Part shown: positions 1 through 7,910 of the stretch, piece after piece
How the letters are laid out: the number at the start of each line of letters is the position of its first letter
Position numbering within the stretch: the first letter of the stretch is position 1
NCBI GenBank assembly: GCA_019637265.1
Contig: JAHBVY010000006.1
Location: forward strand, 1-64,000
Direction of reading: 5' to 3'
DNA from: Polyangiaceae bacterium
GTDB lineage: Bacteria; Myxococcota_A; Polyangia; Polyangiales; Polyangiaceae
Length of the DNA stretch: 64,000 nucleotides
Position numbers and translations under genes: made by a program
The notes under the pieces: model-generated
Database searches by the model: none
The model's input: only the letters and a program-made list of their open reading frames with translations
Told to the model about the DNA's origin: nothing

Positions 1-45
1 TGAGCGCCCAGAATGCAACCGATCGCGGGGAGCGAAGCCTGCCGA

Positions 46-597
46 ATGACCAAGGACATAACTCAGCACTTGGAGCGCCATCTGGGAGAGATTGCCCGAG
101 GCTGGAAAGGCAGCAGGCATATTGGGGTCGCAGAATTTCCCAACCAACCCCAGCCAGGCGTCATGACGTACACTACTCTAGGATTGAGTGTCAACCCGCT
201 GCCAATGGCGCGGGAAAGAACGGTGCGTCAGGAGCTAGTAGTCTCCGCGTACCAATCGTTCGATCCGGACAATGTGGCGTCCTTTCTTGTGACGTTCGCC
301 GAGTATATCTGTGCGCAGAGTCGCGCGCTGCTTAGAGGTGACGTTGTTGGGCCGGCCGATCCGCTTATTCCGGGGGTGCGTGCTAGCGCGGTGTACGCGT
401 CTATTCCAGTATTCTTTGATGATGATTTCTCAGTATATCAGGATAGCTCGCCGCCGACGGTGCTCGTATGGCTGATTCCGCTACCGCGTGAGGACGCTGA
501 ATTCGTGAAGACTCAAGGATGGGAGCCGTTCGAAGATATGCTTGAGTCCACTGCTGTGGACTTCTGGGATCTGAACCGTCCGCCGCTAGCTAGGTAA
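46..597 (+). CDS. Suppressor-of-fused (SUFU) domain protein
   Basis: A 183-residue cytoplasmic protein without signal peptide. The order of conserved pieces (RHIGVAEFPNQPQPGVMTYTTLGLS near residues 25-50, a central strand with ELVVSAY, and the C-terminal VWLIPLPREDAEFVKTQGWEPFEDML) matches the bacterial SUFU family. Bacterial SUFU proteins are often immunity proteins of polymorphic toxin systems, or orphan copies of these. No toxin is visible to the right; the left side is cut by the window edge. The ATG at 46 is preferred over the one at 13 because a GGGGAG stretch precedes it. Its codons are less GC-rich than the rest of the window, which suggests acquisition by transfer. Confidence 0.75.
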   Translation: MTKDITQHLERHLGEIARGWKGSRHIGVAEFPNQPQPGVMTYTTLGLSVNPLPMARERTVRQELVVSAYQSFDPDNVASFLVTFAEYICAQSRALLRGDVVGPADPLIPGVRASAVYASIPVFFDDDFSVYQDSSPPTVLVWLIPLPREDAEFVKTQGWEPFEDMLESTAVDFWDLNRPPLAR

Positions 598-644
598 AGT
601 TCCGGGCCTGTTGACAGAGTTCAGAACGTGCTGTGCGGATCAAC

Positions 645-998
645 TCAGCGCAGCGCCTCCCGCACCCTCACGAGCGCCTCAGGCAACCGCCGCATGACAA
701 GCTGCGCCTCGATGCGGAGCACGCGATACCCAAGGCGCCGGAGCTTCCTATCCCGCCGGGCATCAGCTGCTCGCTGCCGCTGATGGTGAGCACCATCGAC
801 CTCGACGATGAGCTTGCACTTGGCGGCGACGAAGTCACAGATGTACCCTGCGATGGTCACTTGTCGACGGAATGCGACCCCATCGAGCTTGCAGCCGACG
901 AGCGCCGCCCAGAGGAGCGCCTCCGGCGGCGATGGGTCATGGCGCATGGTGGCGGCACGGGAAGCGAGCAAGGCGGCGCGTTTGGTGGCGTAACTCAT
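645..998 (-). CDS. DUF559 endonuclease-domain protein
   Basis: A 117-residue protein covering a complete DUF559 domain, related to very-short-patch-repair and other PD-(D/E)XK nucleases. Visible landmarks are the N-terminal SPPEALLWAAL helix, the FRRQVTIAGYICDFV strand, the LIVEVDGAHH core with the acidic residue, and the RRDRKLRRLGYRVLRIE segment. The ATG at 998 has a GGAGAG Shine-Dalgarno a few bases upstream; a longer in-frame extension to 1304 is low-complexity and unlikely to be translated. It converges on the SUFU gene. The family is common as an orphan in accessory regions and its substrate is unknown. Confidence 0.8.
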   Translation of the reverse strand: MSYATKRAALLASRAATMRHDPSPPEALLWAALVGCKLDGVAFRRQVTIAGYICDFVAAKCKLIVEVDGAHHQRQRAADARRDRKLRRLGYRVLRIEAQLVMRRLPEALVRVREALR

Positions 999-1594
999 AG
1001 TTCTCTCCGGAGCCCAGCAGAGCGGCTGGGCTTCGCGCCCCGCCGCGCAGGCGCGGTGCAAGGCTCCCACCGTGAGGCGCCAAACAGCGCCCGCCTGGCG
1101 CCGCGGTTGCGCGCCCCAAGCGGAGCCCAGCCGCGCGGGCTCCGCGCCCCAGCTGTTGTCGAGGGCGACCTGCAATGAATGCCGTGCGGAAAAACACCGC
1201 ACATCCATCGCGCCCCGTTCCTGTGGGTCTGCTGGCCTGCACCACCCTGCTCGCCCTCTCACCGCGAGGCACGCCCACTCCCCCACACGCCCGAGCACCC
1301 TCAACCCGCGTCAAACCAGCCGAAGCCCATACACCAAACAAGAGCGTAACCTTCACCAATCACGCCCAACCCGCCCCTCCACCCGCCTGCAAGAGCTCTG
1401 GCGCTCCCTCCAAGCGCTCATCCTCACGTTAGTCACCCTGACACCCCATGTTCACCCGGCAGCCATCATCGGCTTGCTCTCGGCAGACCCCTCCCATGGC
1501 CGCCCGCAGGGGGCTTGCCCCCGAGGACGGACATCGGGGAGGGGTAGGACGCGCGCAGGCCCAAGGGGCCGCGCACGGAACGGGGTGGGCAACC
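999..1594. other. Non-coding, GC-rich accessory spacer
   Basis: No convincing gene lies in these roughly 600 bases; all frames give Arg/Pro/Ala-rich junk. Two small hairpins stand out: GTGCGG/CCGCAC with an A-rich loop at 1184-1202, and GGGGGC/GCCCCC near 1508-1521. The right end abuts the surviving tail of a nucleotide-sugar dehydrogenase, so this stretch probably contains the breakpoint of a deletion or insertion. Confidence 0.5.
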
Positions 1595-1702
1595 CAAGAT
1601 CACGCCGCGGTGGACTACGCGGAGGTGGTGACGCATGCTCGCCTGGTGATCGACAGCCGAGGCGTGTATCGCGAGCCGCTCCCCAACGTGGTGAAGGCAT
1701 GA
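1595..1702 (+). pseudogene. 3' remnant of a UDP-sugar (GlcNAc-type) dehydrogenase
   Basis: About 35 codons survive, reading QDHAAVDYAEVVTHARLV then IDSRGVYREPLPNVVKA and a TGA. This is the typical C-terminus of UDP-glucose/UDP-N-acetyl-hexosamine dehydrogenases: the DHxAxDY strand, the (V/I)DTRGVYR loop and the terminal NVVKA. The rest of the roughly 420-residue enzyme, including the Rossmann domain and catalytic Cys, is absent upstream. The TGA overlaps the ATG of the following epimerase as ATGA, so the two were an operon. Seen directly: the tail and the overlap. Inferred: the 5' part was lost by rearrangement. Confidence 0.75.
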
Positions 1703-2652
1703 GCGCGGAGCTCGCCGGCGCGCGCGTGGTGGTGACCGGCGGGGCCGGGTTCATCGGCTCGCATTTGGTCGAAGGGCTGCTCGAGGCGGGCGCGCGGGTG
1801 ACCGTGCTGGATGACTTCTCCACGGGGCATCGCGCGAACCTTCAGCCGATGCTGAAGGACATCGAGCTGGTGGAGGGGGACATCCGCGATCTCGCGCTGT
1901 GCCAGCGGGTGATCGCCGGCGCGCGCTACGTGCTGCATCAAGCGGCGCTCGGTTCGGTGCCGCAGTCCATCGCGGAGCCGGCCACCGCCATCGCCGTCAA
2001 CGTGGGGGGCACCGCCAACGTGTTCACGGCGGCGCGCGACGCGGGGGTGCGCCGGGTGGTGTACGCCTCCTCGTCCAGCGTGTACGGCGAGAGTGAGGCG
2101 CTGCCGAAGCGGGAGGGGGAGGAGGGCGCGCTGCTCTCGCCCTACGCCGTCTCGAAGTGGATGGATGAAGAGCTCGCGCTGCTGTTCGCGAAGAGCTACC
2201 CGCTTCAGCTGGTGGGGCTGCGTTACTTCAACGTGTACGGCCCGCGGCAAGATCCGCGCGGCGCTTACGCCGCGGTGGTGCCGCGCTTCTTCGCCAGCTG
2301 CTTCGCGGGGGAGGCGCCCGTCATCTTCGGGGACGGCCAGCAGACGCGCGATTTCACCTACGTGAAGGACGTGGTGCGAGCGAACTTGATGGCGCTCGTC
2401 AGCCCAGAGGGCAGCGGCGCTGCCTACAACGTGGGCGCTGGCACCAAGACCTCGGTGGTGGAGCTGGCGGAGACCATCATCGCCGTGACCGGCTTCACGG
2501 GCTCACCCGAGTATCAGCCGGCGCGCGCGGGGGACATCCGTCACTCGGTGGCCGACACCCAGCGGGCTGAAGCGGCGCTCGGCTGGCGCGCGACGACGAG
2601 CCTCACGGAGGGCCTGGCCGAAGCCGCCGCGAGCTACCGCCCCGGCGGCTAG
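1699..2652 (+). CDS. NAD-dependent sugar-nucleotide epimerase (UDP-GlcNAc/UDP-glucose 4-epimerase type)
   Basis: A 317-residue extended short-chain dehydrogenase. Rossmann motif GGAGFIGSH lies near residue 13, LDDFSTG and EGDIRD follow, the catalytic YxxxK is in SPYAVSKW near residue 150, and the RYFNVYGPRQDP substrate loop and DGQQTRDFTYVKD signature are intact. It resembles WbpP/GalE-type epimerases of surface polysaccharide synthesis. The ATG at 1699 overlaps the stop of the dehydrogenase remnant. Such dehydrogenase-epimerase pairs make uronic-acid sugar nucleotides, so the loss of its partner may leave this enzyme without its original pathway. The exact sugar cannot be read from the sequence. 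Confidence 0.88.
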   Translation: MSAELAGARVVVTGGAGFIGSHLVEGLLEAGARVTVLDDFSTGHRANLQPMLKDIELVEGDIRDLALCQRVIAGARYVLHQAALGSVPQSIAEPATAIAVNVGGTANVFTAARDAGVRRVVYASSSSVYGESEALPKREGEEGALLSPYAVSKWMDEELALLFAKSYPLQLVGLRYFNVYGPRQDPRGAYAAVVPRFFASCFAGEAPVIFGDGQQTRDFTYVKDVVRANLMALVSPEGSGAAYNVGAGTKTSVVELAETIIAVTGFTGSPEYQPARAGDIRHSVADTQRAEAALGWRATTSLTEGLAEAAASYRPGG

Positions 2653-2788
2653 ACTGCTAATCTGACGATACGGTGCTCGAGCCGTGTGTCGTGGAGTATT
2701 GACTACCCGTCCAACCAGCTCTTCAGCGTCCCAAGGTTGTACACAAAGCTCCTTCAAAGCCGCACGAGGACGCCCATGAGGTCGAGGA

Positions 2789-2810
2789 CCGTGCTCCAAG
2801 CGGAGCACGG
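2789..2810. terminator. Perfect 9-bp hairpin in the epimerase/SprT convergent gap
   Basis: CCGTGCTCC and GGAGCACGG flank an AAGC loop. The hairpin lies about 140 bases after the epimerase stop, between convergent genes. There is no T-run after it, so intrinsic termination is only possible. A second GGGGGG/CCCTCC stem lies at about 2853-2871, just beyond the stop of the minus-strand SprT-like gene. The gap also contains TGACTACCCGTCCAACC near 2698, a fragment shared with 7688. Confidence 0.4.
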
Positions 2811-2877
2811 CGAATAAACAGCACCTCTCAAATGACACAGCACGAACTGGGAGGGAGTGAACCCCCCGATCCTGGGC

Positions 2878-3957
2878 CTACGACTTCAGCAGCTTAGGCC
2901 GTGCACCTGACGAACCTTGGGTCACGCCTTGGTGCAGCACGATGCGCTGCCCGGCGCGGTGCCCTGCTTGGTGCGCCTCGCGGTGCTGCGTGGTCACGTG
3001 CCGCGTGAAGCGCACCCGCGGATGTCGCCGCTTGGCGAAGCCTTGCAGCGCCGGATCCCCCACCCACACCAGCCCCTCCGTCGCCGCGCGGCGCTGCTCT
3101 GCCTCGAGCTTGGCTTGGAAGCCGTACATCACCCCGGCGACGAAGGCGCGCCTATCGCGGTCGCCGCGGATCTGATGCGCGCGCCGGTGCGCCTTCCACA
3201 GCTGCTCGCCGGTGTGGAGCAGGAAGTCGTAGACGTAGGCGGCGATCTCCAAGTTGGCGACCGTGCCCATCACCTCCAGCACGCTGCCCGGCTTGCCCTC
3301 CTGGGGGCGCCACACGGAGACCCAGATCGCGTCCACGAAGAAGTGCGCGGAGAGCAGCGCCGAGAGCACCCGCTCCGCCTCGCTCACGCGCCCCGTGGGC
3401 TTGCCCAGGTGCCGCGCGTGGTGCGTCGCGCGCGTCTCCTGAGCTATTTCCGTGAGGTTATATTTCAGCATCAGGCGCCGCGCCTGGTTCATGGCGGCCT
3501 GCGCCTCGTGCTCATTGGGGCTCTCCGCCAGCGCCAGCAGCTTCGCGATGCGCTCCAGGGTGCGCTCGGCCTCGGGCGTCTGCTCGGTGCCGGTCGGGAC
3601 CCCTGCGGCGCGCGCGTCGAAGCCATGCAGACGGCACACCTCGCGGAAAGCAGGGCCGTGGGGCGCGCCGTCCGGGTCGCCGAGGTGCTCGTGCACGTAC
3701 TGATGCGCCATCTCGTGCTTCAGCACCTCGAGGGTGACGCCCCAGGGGTGCTCGAACACCAAGCGCCGCGACAGCTCGATGCCGCGCGGCGCCGTGACGT
3801 AGCGGGCGAGCTCCGCGCCCAAGTCCACGAGCGACAGCGGCGGCTGCCGCAGCGCCCCATGAAAGTAAGTGTGATTGACGGAATAGTAAGCGCGCTGCAG
3901 CGCCTTGAGCGTCGCGCGCTCCAGGGCCGCTTGCACCTCGCCTCCGACCTCGGTCAC
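2878..3957 (-). CDS. SprT-like zinc metallopeptidase domain plus DUF2786
   Basis: A 359-residue protein starting at GTG. Residues about 15-120 are SprT-like: YSVNHTYFHGAL, then the zinc-binding HExxH in KHEMAHQYVHEH and GPAFREVCRLHGF. Residues about 130-170 are the DUF2786 helical repeat, RIAKLLALAESPNEHEAQAAM and LMLKYNL. The C-terminal half continues as the wider family seen in phages and bacteria, ending in a His/Arg-rich basic tail. SprT proteins act on DNA-bound proteins in eukaryotes; the bacterial SprT-DUF2786 combination has no settled role. No signal peptide is present, so it should be cytoplasmic. Confidence 0.85.
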   Translation of the reverse strand: MTEVGGEVQAALERATLKALQRAYYSVNHTYFHGALRQPPLSLVDLGAELARYVTAPRGIELSRRLVFEHPWGVTLEVLKHEMAHQYVHEHLGDPDGAPHGPAFREVCRLHGFDARAAGVPTGTEQTPEAERTLERIAKLLALAESPNEHEAQAAMNQARRLMLKYNLTEIAQETRATHHARHLGKPTGRVSEAERVLSALLSAHFFVDAIWVSVWRPQEGKPGSVLEVMGTVANLEIAAYVYDFLLHTGEQLWKAHRRAHQIRGDRDRRAFVAGVMYGFQAKLEAEQRRAATEGLVWVGDPALQGFAKRRHPRVRFTRHVTTQHREAHQAGHRAGQRIVLHQGVTQGSSGARPKLLKS

Positions 3958-3976
3958 GTCGCCCGGGTTTTGGAGG

Positions 3977-4396
3977 CTAGCCCTTGGTGCCGCAGCTGAC
4001 CCTCGCGCCAGGCTCCGACGCCGGTGAGCCCCGGAACAAGAGCTCGGAGGCGCTGGCCCCCGCCGCCAAGGTCAGGTGCACGCCGCTCGGGTTCGACTGG
4101 GTGGTGACGTGGCAGCGCCGCGCCTCCGCGCACCGACTGGTCAGGTGGACCCAATGATCGTAGCCGTAGTTCTGGTAGCGCGACTCGGCGCGGTAGCTGA
4201 CGCAGGCAGCGCCGTCCGCCTCGGCGGCTTCCCGTGGCTCACCCCCGCTCAGCGGCTGATCGACTGCGGGCACGCTCGGTGGTCCGCTCATCGCCGACCC
4301 GGCAGCTGACGTGGGAGCCAGCGTCAGCGAGCCGAGCGCCGCGAGGGCCCCGCTGAGCGCCGCACGGCGCAGCCCGGGTGACGGTTTGGCGGCCAT
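3977..4396 (-). CDS. Secreted protein of unknown function
   Basis: A 139-residue protein with an N-terminal export signal (GLRRAALSGALAALGSLTLAPTSAAG) and a mature part with four cysteines. The block CVSYRAESRYQNYGYDHWVHL followed by a SRCAEARRCHVTTQSNPSGV segment looks like a small disulfide-stabilised beta domain. I recognise no named family. It is divergent from the S1 protein gene at 4530 across a 133-base gap that contains a GCTCACC/GGTGAGC inverted repeat. The ATG at 4396 is chosen because it starts directly before the basic n-region. Confidence 0.7.
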   Translation of the reverse strand: MAAKPSPGLRRAALSGALAALGSLTLAPTSAAGSAMSGPPSVPAVDQPLSGGEPREAAEADGAACVSYRAESRYQNYGYDHWVHLTSRCAEARRCHVTTQSNPSGVHLTLAAGASASELLFRGSPASEPGARVSCGTKG

Positions 4397-4529
4397 GGGC
4401 TCACCATGGAGCACCGCCGTAGGGAAGGCAAATTGAGCGCTGTTTTGCGGCGGTGAGCGAGACGGATGGCTCCGAATCGCACCGGCCGGCGTTGTGCAGC
4501 GCGCGGCCTTCGTCCAGAGTTCGCACCGC

Positions 4530-5948
4530 ATGAGCACCAAGGACGATTTCGCATCACTGATGGAAGCCGCGGGCGACGCGGCCACGGCGCGTTCGGCGCG
4601 CCAGCTGCGCGTGGGGGAGCAGGTGGAGGGCGTCGTGCTGCAGATCGGCGCCGATCGCGTGTTCCTCGACGTCGGCGCGGCGCGCGACGCCAGCATCGAT
4701 CGCGGGGAGCTCGTGGATAAGTCAGGAATGTTAACTGTCTCCGTGGGGGATCGCTTGCGCGCCACGGTGGTGAGCACGGGCGGCGAGGAGGGGCTCAAGC
4801 TCAGCGTGGCGATGGGGCGTCAGGGCTCGCTCGACGTGCAGACGCTGACGCTGGCGCTCGAGAGCGGCGCGCCGGTGTCGGGTGAGGTGGCCGCCGCGGT
4901 GAAGGCGGGGCTCGAGGTGGACCTCGGCGGCGTGCGCGCCTTCTGCCCCGCCTCACAGGTGGAGGCGGGCTTCGCCGCGGACTTGAGCCCTTACGTGGGG
5001 CAGACGCTCGAGTTCAAGGTGCTCGAGGTGAAGGAGGGTGGGCGCCGGGTGGTGGTGTCGCGGCGCGCGCTGCTCCTGGAGCGCCGCGAGCAGCGCGCGC
5101 TGGAGCTCGAGGCGGAGCTCACGCCGGGCAAGGACATCGAAGGTCAGGTCACCTCACTTCAGAAGTACGGAGCGCTGGTCGATCTCGGCGGGGTGGAGGG
5201 GATGATCCACGTCTCTGAGCTGGCGCACGGCCGGGTGGATCGGGTGGAGGACGTGGTGCAGGTGGGTGAGCGCGTGACGGTGCGAGTGCTCGGCGTGGAG
5301 CGCGACCGTCGCGGGGAGCTCCGCGTGCGGCTCTCGCTGCGCGCGTTGGTGGAGCGCCCCGCTGCGTCGACCCCCGAGCGGGATGAGGTGCTCGAGGGCA
5401 CGGTGACGCGCACCTCGAGCTTCGGTGTGTTCGTCGCGACGCCCAAGGGGGAGGGGTTGGTGCCGCTGCGCGACTTGGCGCTCGCGCCGGGCGCCGATCA
5501 CCGCAAGGCCTTCCCAGCGGACAAGCCGCTGCAGGTGGTGGTGGCCGGCGTGGACCCGAAGTCAGGTCGGCTGCGCTTGAGCGTCTCCGGTGTGGATCGC
5601 GTGATCGAGCGCAGCAACTTCAAGAGCTACCGCGAGGGCGCCGCGAGCGGCGGCGGTGGCTTGGGGAGCCTGGGCGATGTGCTGCGGGCCAAGCTCGGTC
5701 TCCCCGCGGAGGCACCTAGCGCGCCGGCACCCAGCGCACCTGCACCGGTGCAAGCGCCTGCGGCGTCCACCCCGACGCACCCCTCATCGGCGCCCTCCCC
5801 GACGCACCCCTCATCAGCGCCTGCGCCAGCCGCCGCGCCTCCCGCGCCCGTCAAGGCAGCGCCGGCACCCGTCGTGACACAGGCAGCGCCGCAGAAGGAC
5901 AGGCCGCCGATCCGTCACGACGGCGTGGTCCGTCGCCGCCGCCCGTAG
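4530..5948 (+). CDS. S1 RNA-binding domain protein (ribosomal S1-like)
   Basis: A 472-residue protein with four S1/OB folds at about 27-90, 105-170, 190-265 and 285-365. The third is the most canonical (GQVTSLQKYGALVDLGGVEGMIHVSEL). The tail from about 395 is an Ala/Pro/Ser-rich disordered region with a repeated THPSSAP unit and a basic end (RHDGVVRRRRP). It is shorter than ribosomal protein S1 (about 550 residues, six domains) and lacks the S1 N-terminal ribosome-binding part. A role in binding mRNA or rRNA is likely but unproven. The ATG at 4530 gives the natural MSTKDDF start; an in-frame upstream ATG exists at 4494. Confidence 0.85.
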   Translation: MSTKDDFASLMEAAGDAATARSARQLRVGEQVEGVVLQIGADRVFLDVGAARDASIDRGELVDKSGMLTVSVGDRLRATVVSTGGEEGLKLSVAMGRQGSLDVQTLTLALESGAPVSGEVAAAVKAGLEVDLGGVRAFCPASQVEAGFAADLSPYVGQTLEFKVLEVKEGGRRVVVSRRALLLERREQRALELEAELTPGKDIEGQVTSLQKYGALVDLGGVEGMIHVSELAHGRVDRVEDVVQVGERVTVRVLGVERDRRGELRVRLSLRALVERPAASTPERDEVLEGTVTRTSSFGVFVATPKGEGLVPLRDLALAPGADHRKAFPADKPLQVVVAGVDPKSGRLRLSVSGVDRVIERSNFKSYREGAASGGGGLGSLGDVLRAKLGLPAEAPSAPAPSAPAPVQAPAASTPTHPSSAPSPTHPSSAPAPAAAPPAPVKAAPAPVVTQAAPQKDRPPIRHDGVVRRRRP

Positions 5949-5978
5949 AGCGCCTGGCCCATCGGCGCGCAGCGCACT

Positions 5979-5996
5979 GCCAAACCCCCAAAAAAA
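5979..5996. repeat. Dispersed intergenic repeat, copy 1
   Basis: GCCAAACCCCCAAAAAAA between convergent genes. The right flank (GACCCTGACGA then GCCTCAGGGA) resembles the right flank of the copy at 28880, so the unit is longer than the core. Confidence 0.8.
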
Positions 5997-6100
5997 CACG
6001 CGACCCTGACGATTGCCTCAGGGAGGCCTGTGGCGGTTCTTCCGGGTTCGTGCCCATCGAGGCACGCGCGCCTGAGTCACGCTTCTTCAGGGAGACGTGC

Positions 6101-7009
6101 TCAGTAGCGCGGCACCGTCTCGTCCACTTCCTGCGACCAGCGGTCGATGCCGCCCACCACGTTGAACACGCGGCTGAAGCCCTGCGCCAGGAAGTGCTCG
6201 CAGGCGGTGTGGCTGCGGCCGCCCAGGTGGCACATGAAGTAGAGCGGCGTGGTGCGAGGCAGGCTCATGATGTGATCCTGCGCGGCCTCGTCGAGCAGGC
6301 GCGCGCCGATGCTCGCCTTCGCTTGCTCCTCCGGCGTGCGCACGTCGAACAGCTCGAGCGCCTCCCCCGCGTCGAGCAGGCTCTTGAGCTCCTGCACGCT
6401 CACACCTCGCACCTTCGCGGGCTCACGCGGGTTGTCGATGCGGAACGCATCACCGTCAGGCGTCTTGACGAAATGGATCTCCACGCCGTCGGCCCGGCGC
6501 GCGCTGGCGCTGTCCAGCACCAGCTTCAGCTGACCCACCTCGATCTCGATGTCCTTCGGCTCGCGCGGCCCGATCGAGAGGCCGTGCTGGTAGCTCGCGT
6601 CGATCTCCAGGCGCACCCGATCGGCGTCGCTCTCCAGCGCGCCGAGCAGCGCGGCCTCTGCGCCGGGGGTGATGTGCACCGTCGGCTGAGGCGGCGCCGC
6701 CAGCGCGCCCAGCTGCCGCTCGAGCTCACCCGTTTGGTGCAGCTCGCGCATGATGTCGCAGCCCCCGATGAACTCCCCGCGCAGGTACACCTGGGGGATG
6801 GTGGGCCAGCTGGAGTAGTCCTTGATGCCTTGGCGCAGCGCCGGATCTTCCAGCACGTTGATGGTCTGGTAGTCGTCCAAAAGCGAATCGAGGATGCTCA
6901 CCACCTGCGCGCTGAAGCCGCACTGTGGCATGCGCCGGGTGCCCTTCATGAACACCACCACCTCGGAACCTTCGACCAGCTGCTTGATCTGCGCGCTCAC
7001 GTCCGTCAT
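6101..7009 (-). CDS. Monothiol glutaredoxin / A-type-like / rhodanese fusion
   Basis: A 302-residue three-domain protein. Residues 1-105 are a Grx4-type monothiol glutaredoxin: [12 protein letters not shown] active site, the WPTIPQVY cis-Pro strand and GGCDIMREL glutathione site. Residues about 108-200 follow the IscA/ErpA (HesB) fold pattern ([26 protein letters not shown]) but lack all three iron-ligating cysteines. Residues about 205-300 are a rhodanese domain with the active cysteine in [17 protein letters not shown]. Monothiol Grx proteins carry [2Fe-2S] clusters, so a role in cluster trafficking or sulfur transfer is plausible. The cysteine-free middle domain may be a structural adaptor. 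Confidence 0.88.
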   Translation of the reverse strand: MTDVSAQIKQLVEGSEVVVFMKGTRRMPQCGFSAQVVSILDSLLDDYQTINVLEDPALRQGIKDYSSWPTIPQVYLRGEFIGGCDIMRELHQTGELERQLGALAAPPQPTVHITPGAEAALLGALESDADRVRLEIDASYQHGLSIGPREPKDIEIEVGQLKLVLDSASARRADGVEIHFVKTPDGDAFRIDNPREPAKVRGVSVQELKSLLDAGEALELFDVRTPEEQAKASIGARLLDEAAQDHIMSLPRTTPLYFMCHLGGRSHTACEHFLAQGFSRVFNVVGGIDRWSQEVDETVPRY

Positions 7010-7113
7010 CAGGCGGCGTCTACCTTACGTTACGTCACTCGTCCACCAGCCTCGTCCGTTTGGGCGCAGCGGGACCCCAGGCGCCCGCTGCGACGTTTCA
7101 GCGCGCCCTCCTG

Positions 7114-7134
7114 AGAGTCAGTCATTCTGACTCT
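7114..7134. repeat. 8-bp inverted repeat spanning a stop codon (AGTCAG-type palindrome)
   Basis: AGAGTCAG and CTGACTCT are separated by TCATT. The palindrome overlaps the last codons and TGA of the thioesterase gene. It has the same AGTCAG-N5-CTGACT layout as elements inside coding linkers at 38404, 38459, 44772 and 48972. It could also act as a terminator stem. Confidence 0.7.
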
Positions 7135-7579
7135 GGATCCGGACCCCCTGACCCGCCAGCGCCGCGCCCGCCTCGAGGCACAGCAGCCGCACTCGCCCGA
7201 CCGCGACGGCTCGCCCCTGCTCATCGGTGACCGTCGCCTCCCACACCTGGGAGCGCCGCCCACGGTGCAGCGGTGTCGCGCGCACCGTGAGCACGCCGCC
7301 GCGCACCGCGCGCAAGAACGACGTCTGGTTCTCGAGCCCCACCACGCTGGCGCCGCTCGGCATCGCGTGCACCGCGGCCCCCGTCGAGCACACCGCCTCG
7401 ATCACCCCGCAATGCACGCCACCATGCACGATTCCATACGGCTGCAGGTGCTCTGGCCCCACCGTCCAGCTGGCCACCACCTCGTCCGCCGAGGCCGCCG
7501 TGAAGCGCAGGCCCATCGCGTGGTTCCAGCCGGTTTGGGGCGCGTTCAGCTGCTCCAGCAGCGCTTCGGGGGTGATCAT
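7118..7579 (-). CDS. PaaI-type hotdog thioesterase
   Basis: A 153-residue single hotdog-fold protein. The signature GIVHGGVHCGVIEAVCSTGA near residues 50-70 carries the conserved HGG and the catalytic acidic residue (E) of the PaaI/YdiI group, which hydrolyses acyl-CoA thioesters, often phenylacetyl- or hydroxybenzoyl-CoA. ENQTSFLRAV and the LHRGRRSQVWEATVTDEQGR strand complete the fold. The ATG at 7579 gives the normal N-terminus; an in-frame extension to 7648 looks non-coding. Substrate not determinable. It is divergent from the ArsR-methyltransferase gene. Confidence 0.85.
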   Translation of the reverse strand: MITPEALLEQLNAPQTGWNHAMGLRFTAASADEVVASWTVGPEHLQPYGIVHGGVHCGVIEAVCSTGAAVHAMPSGASVVGLENQTSFLRAVRGGVLTVRATPLHRGRRSQVWEATVTDEQGRAVAVGRVRLLCLEAGAALAGQGVRIQSQND

Positions 7580-7840
7580 GCGCGGAGCCTGGGGCCCGCG
7601 CAGCGCGTCGGCAACTGGCGGCTCGACGCGAAGACGCTGGAACCTCACCGAGGGCGCCCGCGGCTAGGCGATGAAGGTCAGCCAAACTAATGACTACCCG
7701 TCTAACCCCCCGAACGAGACCCCACTCAGCTGGGTGCAGAGGCGCTGCCTGCCCAGCGATCCTCTCCAAATTCGGCCAATCGGCCAGCTCACCACTTAGG
7801 TCGACGCACGGCCTTGCGTTGGCGGCCAGCCAGGTTCAAT

Positions 7841-7864
7841 ATCCTTCCATCTTGATGGCCGGAT
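7841..7864. promoter_or_regulatory. 24-bp palindromic operator candidate upstream of the ArsR-methyltransferase/metH unit
   Basis: The site reads ATCC-TT-CCATC-TT-GATGG-CC-GGAT: all nine positions of each half outside the variable pairs are complementary. It ends 46 bases before the GTG of the regulator gene. ArsR-family repressors bind such dyads, and ArsR-type regulators of the methionine cycle (SahR) are known to act on metH-type genes. Autoregulation of the operon is inferred from position and symmetry. Confidence 0.65.
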
Positions 7865-7895
7865 GGTTCACGGGTGAGGTCCCTGCTGAAGCGGG

Positions 7896-7910
7896 TTTTG
7901 GGGGTTGGAC
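7896..7910. repeat. Dispersed intergenic repeat, copy 2
   Basis: TTTTGGGGGTTGGAC directly abuts the GTG start at 7911. Another fragment of the family (GTCTAACCCCCC) lies near 7697 in the same gap. The rest of the 330-base gap holds the operator at 7841 and no gene. Confidence 0.75.

Noticed and set aside
645-1178. Long plus-strand frame over the DUF559 gene
   Set aside because: Arg/Pro-rich shadow with no family features; the minus-strand DUF559 domain and its Shine-Dalgarno are clear.
2503-2838. 111-residue minus-strand frame over the epimerase end
   Set aside because: Mostly antisense to a clear gene and without family features.
2853-2900. tRNA-like stretch downstream of the SprT gene (GGGGGGTTCACTCCCTCCC on the minus strand)
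   Set aside because: The arm looks like a T-loop but position 58 is not A, no acceptor or anticodon stems can be completed, and part lies in the coding end. Treated as a hairpin only.
3977-4798. Long minus-strand frame reaching into the S1 gene
   Set aside because: Only the part from ATG 4396 has a signal peptide and protein-like composition; the upstream part overlaps the S1 gene and is Ser/Arg-rich.
7650-7905. Possible SAM, SAH or cobalamin riboswitch before the metH unit
   Set aside because: No conserved riboswitch core could be found by eye; the palindromic operator explains the region better. A covariance-model search would be decisive.
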